64,000 bases of DNA from Alteromonas sp. ASW11-130 (GTDB lineage: Bacteria > Pseudomonadota > Gammaproteobacteria > Enterobacterales > Alteromonadaceae), in assembly GCF_026183735.1 (NCBI RefSeq), contig NZ_JAPFRE010000032.1, positions 1-64,000 on the forward strand, in the 5' to 3' direction. Shown in pieces: positions 8,464-18,659 of this stretch. A program made the position numbers and the translations under genes. Below the pieces are notes generated by a model. That model was given only the letters and a program-made list of their open reading frames with translations. It made no database searches and was not told the DNA's origin. Within the stretch, counting starts at the first letter, position 1. Each line of letters opens with the position of its first letter.

Positions 8464-9114
8464 ATGAACAGATGCATCAAAACCATAGCAATTTTGACAG
8501 CATTATGGATTACGTTTCCATCCTACACCTTCGCACACATAATCCAAATTGGTAATGCTATTATTGAGTTGGATGTGGAAGACGACTTGAACGACTGGCA
8601 ATGGAACTTCAAGGTGACGCGGGATGACACTAAGGGTCCGCCAAAGGGAGAGATTCGTAGTCTACATGTCGAGGGACTGCCAGGTGATGTGACTGATCCT
8701 TGGGAGTATGAGGATTTCGGTCCCACCACAGGACCTTGGCCAGATCCTGTCATAGACGCAACGAAGTCGAGTTTTGTCTGGTCCGTTTTCGATAACGGGA
8801 GGAATCCGCTGCTGCTGGATGGTAATTCGGAAATCTTTTCGTTTGACAGCGACTATGTACTTGCCGATGCCCTTAAAACGGGAAAATTCAGAGTCGGTGT
8901 GGATTGGCGACGGAAAGTTGGTGGTGTATTTCGCGATGTAGTCATCTGGTCGGATGTTTTCACGGATATGAACCAGTTTCCGTTCGAGCGAATAGTACAG
9001 AAGGTACCTGCGCCCGCCAGCGGGTTAGTCTTCGCGACTGGAATGCTTTGCCTTTGGATAATCCGTCGCAAGCGAAGCTGTCGACTTAAGAACAAGCTTA
9101 CTTACCAAAGCTAG
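8464..9114 (+). CDS. Exported protein with atypical PEP-CTERM-like tail
   Basis: This 216-residue protein has an N-terminal signal peptide (MNRCIKTIAILTALWITFPS..FAH), a beta-rich mature domain with many Trp, Asp and Pro residues (DWQWNFKVTRDD, GPTTGPWPDPV), and a C-terminal VPAPAS motif followed by a hydrophobic segment (GLVFATGMLCLWII) and basic RRKRS. That tripartite end resembles PEP-CTERM signals processed by exosortase, but VPEP is replaced by VPAP. Another 14 residues follow the basic cluster, where a typical tail ends within a few residues. GGGGA upstream is a fair ribosome binding site. The function of the mature domain is unknown. Confidence 0.6.
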   Translation: MNRCIKTIAILTALWITFPSYTFAHIIQIGNAIIELDVEDDLNDWQWNFKVTRDDTKGPPKGEIRSLHVEGLPGDVTDPWEYEDFGPTTGPWPDPVIDATKSSFVWSVFDNGRNPLLLDGNSEIFSFDSDYVLADALKTGKFRVGVDWRRKVGGVFRDVVIWSDVFTDMNQFPFERIVQKVPAPASGLVFATGMLCLWIIRRKRSCRLKNKLTYQS

Positions 9115-9239
9115 TACATAGAATTTGAAGTCGCTTTTTTCGAGTCCCCGACCCGGATCCTGTTTTTTTGCTTTGCAATGCATAGACAATCGGGCCGCTA
9201 GACAACTCTATAGCATTTGCTATTGGTGCTTTTACCTCA

Positions 9240-10083
9240 TTGTGTAAAGTCGTTAGCCACTATGGGCTAATGTTTGGAGATTCAGATGCTTATCACTTTG
9301 AAATATATAGTGGTTCTAAGCGGCGCGAGATTTTGGTTGATGGAGTCTTTGGCGAGAGTGATAAATCTACCTTCACCATAGATGACTTTCTTAGTCGAAA
9401 GGTTTTAAATAACAATATTGGCTATTTGCGTATTGATAGATTCTATTATCCTCCTTACCTTGAAGAATCATTTTTTAAGTTTATGGAAGAGACTTGGCTG
9501 GCATTTAAACAAGCAAAAGTTCAAGACGTTATTATAGATGTACGTACCAACCCTGGCGGAACGGATCATTACTGGCAAAGAGGTATTTCGCCTTATGTCG
9601 CCTCAAAGCCATTTCCATTTATATCTAAATATAAAATTCGCCTCACTGAACGTAATTTAACGTTAGGGCCTGCAAAAGGTGAATTAGGCGCAATAGTCGA
9701 TGGCCCGTATGAACCGCTTATACCCGTATCAGGGAAAGAAAATCAAAAACTTCCCGGTAAAGCTTATTTATTAATGGGGCCAATGAGTTACTCATCAACA
9801 ATTTTTGTTTCTAACGGCATTTCAAGATGCTGAACAAGCATTAATTGTAGGTCAACGAACTGGAGTTAGGTCATGTACTACAGGTAGAATTCAACCATTT
9901 CTATTGGCTGGCTCAAATCTGGAAGTTACCATACCAACCGCTATATTTACTCGTTCAGCAGGTGCAATGAAATGTCATGACCCGATAGAGCCAGATATAG
10001 TTTTACCTGTAAGCTACGCTGAGCCTGAAAATACAATTTTTGAGTTAGAGGAAATAATTTTGGAGAAACGTATTAAAAGTTGA
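9240..10083 (+). pseudogene. S41-family peptidase remnant, N-truncated and frameshifted
   Basis: Two frames together encode the C-terminal part of an S41 (tail-specific/CtpA-like) peptidase. Frame 1 has NNIGYLRIDRFYYP and DVIIDVRTNPGGTDHYW, then AYLLMGPMSYSSTIFVSN, with the Ser region of the active site. Frame 2, from 9805, continues AFQDAEQALIVGQRTGVRS and DPIEPDIVLPV. The break lies near 9817-9820, where AACGGCATTT carries one extra G relative to the AACGCATTT needed for ..SNAFQDA... The N-terminal half of the family is also missing and no start codon with a ribosome binding site is visible. A sequencing error could explain the frameshift but not the truncation. Confidence 0.75.
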
Positions 10084-10179
10084 CCTTAAGACTATTGTCG
10101 CTTAAGTAACAGTTTAATGGCAGACTAAACCCGAACACCGTTTTAAGTGGTAGCATTGTAACCAATAACGAGGTGTTCA

Positions 10180-10311
10180 ATGACAAGACAAAAATGGTCA
10201 TTTAGTCCGAAATTTAAACATGAAGCAGTCAGCCTGATTCTCGGGCAGGCTACACCAACTTTTCGTTTTATGGATGGCGACGCCTCGATTCCTCTTCTAT
10301 TTAATCAATAA
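10180..10311 (+). mobile_element. IS3-family transposase OrfA fragment
   Basis: A 43-codon frame begins MTRQKWSFSPKFKHEAVSLI and matches the N-terminus of IS3-family OrfA helix-turn-helix proteins (pattern R..fSpeFK.EAv.Lil). After about 24 residues the similarity ends abruptly and the frame runs into unrelated sequence. Upstream DNA from about 10100 may be the left end of the element, but no terminal inverted repeat pair or target duplication could be established. The element is dead. Confidence 0.65.
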
Positions 10312-10344
10312 TGATTAAAAGTAGATAAAAAACACAATTTGCTG

Positions 10345-10372
10345 CTTGAATTGTCAACCTTAGCCCTTATTT
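10345..10372 (+). promoter_or_regulatory. Candidate sigma-32 (heat shock) promoter of htpG
   Basis: CTTGAA (10345-10350), a 13-base spacer and CCCTTATTT (10364-10372) closely follow the sigma-32 consensus CTTGAA-N13/15-CCCCATTTA. They lie 50 bases before the htpG start. htpG is a heat-shock gene in related bacteria. Confidence 0.65.
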
Positions 10373-10421
10373 CCTAATTCACTAATAGAAACAACCTTAT
10401 TTAACTAGGAGAATCTGGTTT

Positions 10422-12344
10422 ATGGCTGAAGCAGCCCATCAAGAAACCCATGGTTTCCAAACCGAAGTTAAACAACTTCTCAATTTAATGATCCATTCTT
10501 TGTACTCAAACAAGGAAATATTTCTTCGAGAACTCGTATCAAATGCTGCCGACGCGGCTGACAAGCTTCGTTTTAGAGCATTGGAAAATGATGCGTTGTA
10601 TGAAGATGATGGCGATCTGAATGTCAAAATCAGCGTGGACAAAGAGGCGGGTACCATAACCATTGCCGATAACGGCATTGGTATGACGCGCGATGATGTT
10701 ATCACCAATTTGGGTACGATTGCCAAATCTGGTACGAAAGATTTCTTCAGCAAGCTTTCTGGCGACTCCGCTAAAGATTCTCAGCTGATTGGCCAATTTG
10801 GTGTTGGATTTTATTCTGCATTTATTGTTGCTGATAAGGTAACCGTTCGTACTCGTGCGGCAGGTGAAAAAGCTGATCAAGGTGTAGAGTGGATTTCAGA
10901 TGGAGAAGGTGAATTCACTGTCGCGGATATTAATAAACCAAGCCGGGGAACAGAGGTTATTCTTCACCTGCGCGAAGATGAGAAAGAATTTGCCGATACA
11001 TGGCGCTTACGCTCAATTGTAAGTAAATACTCTGATCACATCAGTATTCCAGTGCAAATGTGGAAAGATGAAGTAGCTGAGCGAGATGGTCCAGATGGGG
11101 AAAAAATCCCAGCTGAGCCTGGTAAGTGGGAAAGTGTTAACAAGGCGACAGCCTTGTGGACCCGCGATAAATCAGATATCTCTGATGAAGAATATAAAGA
11201 GTTTTATAAGCACGTTTCCCATGACTTTGCGGATCCTCTTACTTGGGCGCACAACAAAGTTGAGGGCAAAACTGAGTATACCAGTTTACTCTATATTCCT
11301 TCTAAAGCCCCGTTTGATATGTGGAACCGCGAACAAAGCCATGGCTTAAAGTTATATGTCCAACGCGTTTTCATCATGGATGACGCAGAACAATTTATGC
11401 CTACCTATCTGCGTTTTGTTAAGGGATTATTAGACTCTAATGATCTTCCACTGAATGTTTCTCGCGAAATTCTGCAAGACAACAAAATAACACAGGCGCT
11501 TCGTCAGGGCTGTACTAAACGTGTTTTGCAAATGCTCGAGAAAATGGCGAAGAATGATAAAGAGCAATACCAGTCCTTCTGGAACGAATTTGGTAACGTG
11601 CTTAAAGAAGGGCCGGCTGAAGATTTCAGTAATCGTGAGAAGATCGCGGGCCTTTTACGTTTCTCTTCAACTCACAACGATACCGATGCGCAGACCGTTT
11701 CATTAGCAGATTACATAGACCGCATGAAAGAAGGTCAGGACAAAATCTACTATGTTACGGCCGACAGTTACCAAGCCGCTAAGACGAGCCCACATTTGGA
11801 AATCTTCCGTAAAAAAGGCATCGAAGTGCTATTGCTGGGCGAACGTATCGATGAATGGTTGATGCAACACTTGACCGAATTCAATGAAAAGTCTTTCCAG
11901 TCAATTTCTAAAGGTAATTTAGATTTAGGTGAACTGGACGATGAAGATACTAAAAAAGCGCAAGAAGAAGCAGAAAAACAGGTTGAAGGTGTCTTAGAAA
12001 GAGCCAAAACTGCGCTAGGCGAGAAAGTTGAAGAAGTCAAATTTACCCACCGATTAACTGACTCCCCTGCATGTATAGTAGCGGATGAGCATGGAATGAG
12101 CACACAGATGGTTAAGTTAATGCAGGCGGCGGGTCAGCAAGTGCCAGATGTGAAGTATCACTTTGAACTTAACCCTGAACATCAACTAGTCAAAATGTTG
12201 TCTGATGTACAGGATGAGGAAATGTTTAAACAGTGGGTTGAAGTACTGTTCGACCAGGCTGCGCTGTCAGAGCAGGGCAGTTTGAAAGATCCTTCAAGCT
12301 TTGTACGCAACATGAACACATTATTAATGAACTTAGTTAAATAA
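10422..12344 (+). CDS. htpG: Molecular chaperone HtpG (Hsp90)
   Basis: The bacterial Hsp90, an ATP-driven dimeric chaperone in the cytoplasm. At 640 residues it is slightly longer than the E. coli protein (624). The N-terminal ATPase domain has the GHKL motifs: [17 protein letters not shown] (about residues 36-52), [17 protein letters not shown] and [11 protein letters not shown]. The middle domain and the C-terminal dimerisation domain follow, without the eukaryotic MEEVD end. AGGAGA lies upstream. A sigma-32-like promoter precedes it and a strong terminator follows. It normally follows recR directly; here accessory DNA separates them. Confidence 0.97.
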   Translation: MAEAAHQETHGFQTEVKQLLNLMIHSLYSNKEIFLRELVSNAADAADKLRFRALENDALYEDDGDLNVKISVDKEAGTITIADNGIGMTRDDVITNLGTIAKSGTKDFFSKLSGDSAKDSQLIGQFGVGFYSAFIVADKVTVRTRAAGEKADQGVEWISDGEGEFTVADINKPSRGTEVILHLREDEKEFADTWRLRSIVSKYSDHISIPVQMWKDEVAERDGPDGEKIPAEPGKWESVNKATALWTRDKSDISDEEYKEFYKHVSHDFADPLTWAHNKVEGKTEYTSLLYIPSKAPFDMWNREQSHGLKLYVQRVFIMDDAEQFMPTYLRFVKGLLDSNDLPLNVSREILQDNKITQALRQGCTKRVLQMLEKMAKNDKEQYQSFWNEFGNVLKEGPAEDFSNREKIAGLLRFSSTHNDTDAQTVSLADYIDRMKEGQDKIYYVTADSYQAAKTSPHLEIFRKKGIEVLLLGERIDEWLMQHLTEFNEKSFQSISKGNLDLGELDDEDTKKAQEEAEKQVEGVLERAKTALGEKVEEVKFTHRLTDSPACIVADEHGMSTQMVKLMQAAGQQVPDVKYHFELNPEHQLVKMLSDVQDEEMFKQWVEVLFDQAALSEQGSLKDPSSFVRNMNTLLMNLVK

Positions 12345-12371
12345 TGGGTAAACTGTAAATTTAAGTACATG

Positions 12372-12397
12372 AAATGGGCCTTTATGGCCCATTTTTA
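12372..12397 (+). terminator. Rho-independent terminator of htpG
   Basis: AAATGGGCC (12372-12380) pairs perfectly with GGCCCATTT (12386-12394) around TTTAT and runs into a T tract. Confidence 0.92.
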
Positions 12398-12444
12398 ATT
12401 GATACACACATAAAGATACTTTTATAGGGCAGGTTGGCACCTAA

Positions 12445-13182
<738 letters not shown>

Positions 13183-13185
13183 TCG

Positions 13186-13211
13186 AAAAAGTCGCGTAGG
13201 CGGCTTTTTTT
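13186..13211 (+). terminator. Rho-independent terminator of adk
   Basis: AAAAAGTCGC pairs with GCGGCTTTTT (one G-T pair) around GTAG, and a run of seven T residues follows. Confidence 0.88.
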
Positions 13212-13294
13212 GTTTCACATTGTATCTAATTGACTGAAAACGCCGTAGAAGTTACCGTTAGCATTACATCAATAGCGCACCGGGAGATGTGCCA

Positions 13295-13693
13295 ATGAGT
13301 TTACCCATCACCGCATTTTACGCAAGTTTGCTCGGACTGTGTTACCTGTACCTTTCGCTGGCTGTTATTGCGATAAGACGAAAGGCGCGGATAGGTATCG
13401 GAGATGGCGGTAATCATGATTTGATGCGTATTACTCGTGTTCACGCCAATTTCAATGAATATGTTCCAATTACTCTAATTATGTTGGCATGTTTAGAAAG
13501 CATCAGCCATTGGGATACGGTGATGCACATAGGCGCAATGGCGCTGTTATTTGGCAGAGTATTGCATGCCTATGGACTGCGTCATCATGACGGCGCTAGT
13601 TGGCAGCGCTTTGCTGGTATGATTATGACGTTTTTATCTATGCTGTTACTGGCCGCTACAAATCTATTCCAACTTCATTTTTTGGTGGTGTAG
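13295..13693 (+). CDS. MAPEG family membrane protein
   Basis: A 132-residue four-helix membrane protein of the MAPEG type (YecN-like). Hydrophobic spans are near residues 2-22, 52-70, 75-93 and 110-130, and the family signature R.TRVHANFNEYVPITLIML lies after the first loop. Members are linked to eicosanoid and glutathione metabolism; bacterial roles are mostly unknown. I use ATG 13295 (GGGAG 8 bases upstream) rather than GTG 13289. The stop codon overlaps the start of the next gene (TAGTG), so the two are likely coupled. Confidence 0.85.
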   Translation: MSLPITAFYASLLGLCYLYLSLAVIAIRRKARIGIGDGGNHDLMRITRVHANFNEYVPITLIMLACLESISHWDTVMHIGAMALLFGRVLHAYGLRHHDGASWQRFAGMIMTFLSMLLLAATNLFQLHFLVV

Positions 13694-14823
13694 TGACCGC
13701 ACTTGATCAAATCATTACCCCCGCGTGTGTAATTCAACTGAACAAACTTGAACAAAATGCGAAACGTGTATTCGATATCTGTGAAAAACAGCAACTAACA
13801 TTACGTCCGCATGTAAAAACACTTAAGAGTTTGGAAGCAGCACGTATTTATGCTCCCGCACCTATGCCCATTACCGTTTCTACGCTGGCGGAAGCAACGT
13901 GTTTCGCAGAAGCAGGATATACTGACATTCTTTATGCTGTGACCCTTACGCCAAATAAGCTTACGAGAGTCGAGACTTTACTCAATAGCGCCGTTAACCT
14001 AACTGTAATTGTAGATTCAGTTGCGGCGGTAAAAGCAATGTCCCGGTCACTAACGCACGCTGATAGCCTCATTCCCGTTGCCATCGAAATTGATTGCGAT
14101 AGTCATCGAGCGGGTGTGAAACCTGATTCTCAGGAACTCCTAGATATCGCTGACGAAATATCCGCCGTTAAATCACTTCGATTTGCGGGGCTAATGACTC
14201 ATGCCGGCGCTTCGTATGCCGCACTCACAGTTGAGGAACAGTGTAGTATCGCCGAGGCCGAACGTAATGCTGTGTTATATGCGGCTGACCGTTTGCGGGC
14301 GCAGGGAATAGAGTGTGAAATGCTTTCCGTCGGTTCCACTCCCACAATACTTGCACCCATATCTCACACAGGCGTCACGGAATTGCGTGCTGGCGTCTAT
14401 GCTACCTTTGATTGTGTTATGGCCGGTTTGAACCTATGCGCCTACAATGATATCGCGATGAGTGTGTTAACGACGGTTATCGGCTTTCATTGTGATGAAA
14501 ACGGGGTTTTAATTGACGCGGGTTGGATGGCTTTATCGAGAGATAACGGAACGAGTGGGCAAGCGTATAATTGTGGCTACGGCTTAGTATGTAACAAAAG
14601 TGGGGAATTATTAAAGGGATGGTTTGTCGAATCAACTAACCAAGAGCATGGTATCATAAGGCATAAAGAAAACCTCGATCCCCAAGCGGTCTTCTCGTTC
14701 GGTGATGTATTGAGAATATTACCTATACACGCCTGTGCTACTGCAGCGCAATACTCTCATTATTACGTAACATCTGACGACCAAACCATCGACGCTACAT
14801 GGCAACGAATCAATGGCTGGTAG
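13693..14823 (+). CDS. PLP-dependent D-amino-acid enzyme (D-threonine aldolase / D-serine dehydratase-like)
   Basis: A 376-residue fold-type III PLP enzyme. The N-terminal alanine-racemase-like barrel has the Schiff-base Lys in LRPHVKTLKS (K42) and glycine-rich GLMTHAGASYA. A C-terminal D-serine-dehydratase-like beta domain follows from about residue 265 (GVLIDAGWMALSRDNG), with a possible metal site in the final third (HACATAAQY). The start is GTG 13693, overlapping the MAPEG stop; the longer frame upstream lies inside that gene. The substrate, such as a D-3-hydroxyamino acid, cannot be decided from sequence. Confidence 0.82.
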   Translation: MTALDQIITPACVIQLNKLEQNAKRVFDICEKQQLTLRPHVKTLKSLEAARIYAPAPMPITVSTLAEATCFAEAGYTDILYAVTLTPNKLTRVETLLNSAVNLTVIVDSVAAVKAMSRSLTHADSLIPVAIEIDCDSHRAGVKPDSQELLDIADEISAVKSLRFAGLMTHAGASYAALTVEEQCSIAEAERNAVLYAADRLRAQGIECEMLSVGSTPTILAPISHTGVTELRAGVYATFDCVMAGLNLCAYNDIAMSVLTTVIGFHCDENGVLIDAGWMALSRDNGTSGQAYNCGYGLVCNKSGELLKGWFVESTNQEHGIIRHKENLDPQAVFSFGDVLRILPIHACATAAQYSHYYVTSDDQTIDATWQRINGW

Positions 14824-15018
14824 TCGAAAACTGCACATCATTTAAATGTCATTGCTGCGATATAAAATTTAAAAATTTTCATCCTCCAATTCTGCTTTTC
14901 ATCGGGTCTTATTTTAGTGGGGTGCGCGATACTATTTTTAGTCTGATTTCTATGCATTTTCATTTTCCGTTTTCGAATATTTAAGTTAGCCACTTTTCTA
15001 CAGTGCAAAAGCATGCTA

Positions 15019-15036
15019 AAACCTTAACTAAGGTTT
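15019..15036 (+). promoter_or_regulatory. Palindromic operator upstream of soxR
   Basis: AAACCTTA and TAAGGTTT form a perfect 8-bp inverted repeat separated by AC. The total of 18 bp matches the length of known SoxR boxes, which share CCT..AGG arms. It lies 16 bases before the soxR start, so it would act on the soxR promoter itself. The palindrome is seen; SoxR binding is inferred. Confidence 0.55.
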
Positions 15037-15052
15037 AGGTCAATGGTGTTTT

Positions 15053-15490
15053 ATGGAAAATTTATCGGTAGGTGATATAGCGAAAAGGTGCGGGGTGAAT
15101 GTATCGGCCCTTCACTTTTACGAGCGTAAAGGGTTAATAAGTAGTACTCGAAACACTGGAAACCAGCGTCGTTATGGGCGCGATACAATTCGCCGTGTCA
15201 GTTTGATTAGAGTTGCTCAACAATTAGGGATTTCACTGGAAGAGGTTAAGTCAGTATTTCAGTCTTTGCCAAAGTTTGGCGCCCCAAATCACGCTCAATG
15301 GGAGAAGCTGGCCAAGCACTGGCAAAAACAACTGAATGAGAGAATTACAATGTTGGAAAAACTACGAGATTCGCTTACGGGCTGTATAGGATGTGGCTGC
15401 TTGTCGATGCAACGGTGTCCGTTATACAACCCAGAAGACCAAGCCGCGAAAAAAGGCAGTGGCCCGGTTTTCTTATTACAAGATGAATAA
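15053..15490 (+). CDS. soxR: Redox-sensitive transcriptional activator SoxR
   Basis: A 145-residue MerR-family regulator. It has a winged helix at the N-terminus (LSVGDIAKRCGVNVSALHFYERKGLI), a dimerisation helix (about 80-110) and the [2Fe-2S] cluster ligands C111, C114, C116 and C122 in CIGCGCLSMQRC, with the same spacing as E. coli SoxR. It activates when the cluster is oxidised by redox-cycling compounds. No soxS is visible nearby, as in most non-enteric bacteria, where SoxR directly controls a few export or oxidoreductase genes. A palindrome upstream suggests autoregulation. No obvious target gene adjoins it here. Confidence 0.95.
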   Translation: MENLSVGDIAKRCGVNVSALHFYERKGLISSTRNTGNQRRYGRDTIRRVSLIRVAQQLGISLEEVKSVFQSLPKFGAPNHAQWEKLAKHWQKQLNERITMLEKLRDSLTGCIGCGCLSMQRCPLYNPEDQAAKKGSGPVFLLQDE

Positions 15491-15770
15491 TTAATCGTGC
15501 GCCGCATCAATGAGGCTCACTTAAATAATCGTTTACCATTTTTAATAGCGAGCTAAATAGGGGGAGGTTGCTTGGCCTTAATCGGGCGAAAATGGCGCAG
15601 GTCAAAAGTGGATAAAGCTGCGCCTATGTGCAAAAAGAGTAAAACTTCTACTTTTCGTCACATCAATAAGAAACGCTATTGCATTCTTTCATCGCTGTAC
15701 TGCATTGAATATATTCTCCTTTCCCAAAGGTAATCAATCATTATGGCGAAATAAAATACCACGAGCGGCA

Positions 15771-16409
15771 CTAAATTAATGGTTTAAGCCAGCGGTCTTT
15801 CCGTGGTAGCCAGTAATTCGTTTTATCTAACGATGCCACTATCCGTAATGCCTTACCCTGCAACTCTTCGATTGGGACAAAGCCGTGGACCCGGGAATCG
15901 GCACTTTTATTTCGATTGTCTCCTAGAACCAGAACGTGGCCTTTAGGCACTGTGACTGGGGCAAAAGTGGAAAGTGGGTGAGTGTCTGCACTGACCTTTA
16001 TAGTGTGCGTTAACGGGTCAAGGTTTTCATTGCGCATTGCTCCCGACAACCTTTCGTATCGAACCGGCTGATCGTTAATGTAAAGCCTGTTGTCAATCAT
16101 GCCGATATTATCGCCGGGCACGCCAATAACTCGTTTAACCAAGTGCTCATCAGCCGCCGAACTGTTTATAGTGACAATATCGCCCCGCTGAACCTTACCG
16201 GTGGTAAAAATCTTTATATCAGTGAAAGGTACTTCCAGCGCGTAGGCGGTTTTGTCTACAAAGATGCGGTCTCCAGCTATCAGGTTAGGCTCCATTGAGC
16301 CTGAGGGCACGTGATACCAGTCGGCGATACTGCTTCTGAATACAAACATTAATCCAATGAACAGAATAAACGACCAGTTAGCTTGCCATAACCTATTAAT
16401 TGAACGCAT
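15771..16409 (-). CDS. lepB: Signal peptidase I (compact form)
   Basis: A membrane-bound Ser/Lys protease that cleaves Sec signal peptides. In 212 residues one N-terminal span (about 12-27) precedes the catalytic Ser38 in VPSGSMEP, the general base Lys92 in HLVKRVIGVPGD, and the box GHVLVLGDNRNKSADSR. It is much shorter than the two-span E. coli LepB (324) and is not next to lepA or rnc, so it is probably a second, accessory signal peptidase. It lies downstream of the his operon on the same strand with a 106-bp gap, probably separately transcribed. Confidence 0.92.
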   Translation of the reverse strand: MRSINRLWQANWSFILFIGLMFVFRSSIADWYHVPSGSMEPNLIAGDRIFVDKTAYALEVPFTDIKIFTTGKVQRGDIVTINSSAADEHLVKRVIGVPGDNIGMIDNRLYINDQPVRYERLSGAMRNENLDPLTHTIKVSADTHPLSTFAPVTVPKGHVLVLGDNRNKSADSRVHGFVPIEELQGKALRIVASLDKTNYWLPRKDRWLKPLI

Positions 16410-16515
16410 TTGTCCATCCTTTAGCTTTAAAAGTGTCTAATATAAAATAGGCCGTCAAAGCGTTAAATCTACAATTTTGCGACCACAGGTATAAATACAA
16501 AGATTAAATGTCCCG

Positions 16516-17145
16516 TTAGGCATTCGTGTCAGCATGCCGCTTTCTTAACACATCAATCACATCTGCCATAGAACAATCAGATGCATGCAGGAGTACCATT
16601 AAGTGGTAAAGCAAATCAGCGGCTTCGTTTTTCAACTCGTCAATATCGCCTGTGGCGGCCGCTAAAGCAGTTTCAACACCTTCCTCTCCCACTTTTTGAG
16701 CTATTCTTTTTATCCCTTGCTGGTAAAGTGAGGCGGTGTAACTGGTTTCATCACCATCGCTTTTCCGCGCTGTAATAAGCTGCTCTAATTCAGATAAGAA
16801 CGAATAGTCAGGTAACGAGCTATTAAACCAACAACTTTTTGCACCGGTATGACAGGTGGGGCCGTTAGGTTTTGCTAATATTAGTATGGCATCATTATCG
16901 CAATCTGCATTGGCTTCAATAAGATCCAGGGTATGCCCAGATATCTCTCCTTTCATCCATAAACGGTTTTTCGAACGGCTGAAGAAGGTTACCTTACCCG
17001 ACCTTAGCGTATGTCGAAGTGCTTCTTCGTTCATATAACCTTGCATGAGTAGTTGAGCAGAATTACCGTTTTGCACAATAACGGGGAGTAAACCATCCAT
17101 CTTTTTCCACGCTAACTTATCGATGTCATCAATATTGAGTGTCAT
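16516..17145 (-). CDS. hisI: Bifunctional phosphoribosyl-AMP cyclohydrolase / phosphoribosyl-ATP pyrophosphatase
   Basis: Steps 2 and 3 of histidine synthesis. The 209-residue fusion (HisIE) has the cyclohydrolase domain at about 1-115, with zinc ligands in ANADCDNDAI and GPTCHTGAKSC. The pyrophosphohydrolase domain occupies about 120-209, with KVGEEGVETALAA and NEAADLLYHLMVLL. It is the last gene of the his operon and its start abuts the hisF stop. No strong terminator was found after it. Confidence 0.96.
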   Translation of the reverse strand: MTLNIDDIDKLAWKKMDGLLPVIVQNGNSAQLLMQGYMNEEALRHTLRSGKVTFFSRSKNRLWMKGEISGHTLDLIEANADCDNDAILILAKPNGPTCHTGAKSCWFNSSLPDYSFLSELEQLITARKSDGDETSYTASLYQQGIKRIAQKVGEEGVETALAAATGDIDELKNEAADLLYHLMVLLHASDCSMADVIDVLRKRHADTNA

Positions 17146-17940
17146 TTAACTCTCCGTCTTAATATAGGGGGTGCGCATAACTACTCCCGCCTCGGCTAAT
17201 GCCTGTTTTAATTCGCTTATTTGAATTATATCTTTATGAAACACAGATGCAGCTAGCGCGCCATCGACGTCAGCTTGATTAAATACCTCTTCGAAATGCG
17301 AAACATTCCCCGCGCCACCTGACGCTATTAAAGGGACAGCGCATACTTTACGTACCGCTTTTAGCTGTGTTATGTCATAACCTTGGCGCACCCCGTCCTG
17401 GTTCATGCAATTTAGTACAATTTCGCCTGCTCCGCGCAGTTGCACCTCTTGAACCCACTCAAGTGTGTGCCAATGGGTTTGCTGTGTGCGGGTTGCATCG
17501 CCGGTAAATTTGTAAACTTCGTACTTCTGCGTATTTTCATTGAAAAAGCTGTCTATACCAATCACAATGCATTGCTGCCCGAATTCGTCATGCAGTTGAT
17601 TTATAAGTTCTGGGTTAGTAAGAGCAGGGGAGTTGATAGAAATTTTATCGGCACCCATTGCTAAAATATGGCCGGCCTCCTGTACAGATTTGATGCCTCC
17701 CGCCACACAAAACGGAATATCGATGACTTCAGCGATACGACTTACCCAGCTTTTGTCGACCGTACGGGCGTCAGAGCTGGCGGTTATATCATAGAAGACC
17801 AGTTCATCCGCCCCCGCTGAAGCATAAAGTTCAGCCAGCGGAACGATATCACCCATTATTTCGTGATTACGAAACTGAACACCTTTTACTACTTTGCCAT
17901 CACGAACATCTAAGCAAGGGATGATGCGTTTTGCCAACAT
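17146..17940 (-). CDS. hisF: Imidazole glycerol phosphate synthase, cyclase subunit
   Basis: With HisH it makes imidazole glycerol phosphate and AICAR. The 264-residue TIM barrel starts [15 protein letters not shown], with catalytic Asp11. The second catalytic Asp lies in VIGIDSFFN and the phosphate-binding loops are [10 protein letters not shown] and ASGGAGN. Its 5' end overlaps the hisA 3' end by 31 bp, an unusually long overlap that implies coupled translation. Confidence 0.97.
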   Translation of the reverse strand: MLAKRIIPCLDVRDGKVVKGVQFRNHEIMGDIVPLAELYASAGADELVFYDITASSDARTVDKSWVSRIAEVIDIPFCVAGGIKSVQEAGHILAMGADKISINSPALTNPELINQLHDEFGQQCIVIGIDSFFNENTQKYEVYKFTGDATRTQQTHWHTLEWVQEVQLRGAGEIVLNCMNQDGVRQGYDITQLKAVRKVCAVPLIASGGAGNVSHFEEVFNQADVDGALAASVFHKDIIQISELKQALAEAGVVMRTPYIKTES

Positions 17941-18659
17941 TCAATAGCCTCCTTAACCGCAAAATTACCTTCTAATAACGCCTTTCCAAGGATAACGCCA
18001 GCTACCTTCGCTGGTTTTAATGCCTCAATATCCTGCAACGAGCCTATACCACCTGAAGCTTGCCATTCAATGCTCGGATATTGCCGAGATAATTGGGTGT
18101 AGAGCTCAATATTTGAACCTGAGAGTGTGCCATCCCGGCTTATATCGGTACATAAAACATGTTTGATGCCAGCGTCTAAGTAGCTATTAAGCAAAGACTC
18201 CAGGTGAATTCCAGAATTTTTTTCCCAACCGTTTACTGCCAGCCATTTTCGGTTTTGTTCATCTATATTGATATCAAGGGCTAACACAATTTGCTCACTG
18301 CCGTATCGCTTCAACCAACTTTTAACTTTTTCTGGTTGTTTAACGGCTAACGATCCGATTACTACCCGATCCACTCCACTTTGTAATAGTTGTTCTACAT
18401 CATACTGAGTCCTAACTCCCCCACCTGCCTGAAATTTCATGCGATTCGTTGCCGTCATTTGCTTTATCAAAGACAGTTGACGTTTGGTGGTATCTTTCGC
18501 TCCTGTTAAATCAACAATATGTAACCACTGAGCACCGTCATCCGCATAGCGATTAAGCGCTTCCAAGGGGGACATCCTGTAGGCGGTTTTTTGTTGGTAA
18601 TCTCCTTGATAGAGCCTTACAACTTCACCTTCAATTAAATCGATTGCTGGAATAATCAT
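17910..18659 (-). CDS. hisA: ProFAR isomerase
   Basis: Isomerises 5'-ProFAR to PRFAR, step 4 of the pathway. The 249-residue TIM barrel related to HisF starts [20 protein letters not shown], with catalytic Asp8. The second Asp lies in [10 protein letters not shown] and the phosphate-binding motifs are AGGGVRT and ASGGIGS. It overlaps hisH by 4 bp upstream and hisF by 31 bp downstream. Confidence 0.97.
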   Translation of the reverse strand: MIIPAIDLIEGEVVRLYQGDYQQKTAYRMSPLEALNRYADDGAQWLHIVDLTGAKDTTKRQLSLIKQMTATNRMKFQAGGGVRTQYDVEQLLQSGVDRVVIGSLAVKQPEKVKSWLKRYGSEQIVLALDINIDEQNRKWLAVNGWEKNSGIHLESLLNSYLDAGIKHVLCTDISRDGTLSGSNIELYTQLSRQYPSIEWQASGGIGSLQDIEALKPAKVAGVILGKALLEGNFAVKEAIECWQNASSLA

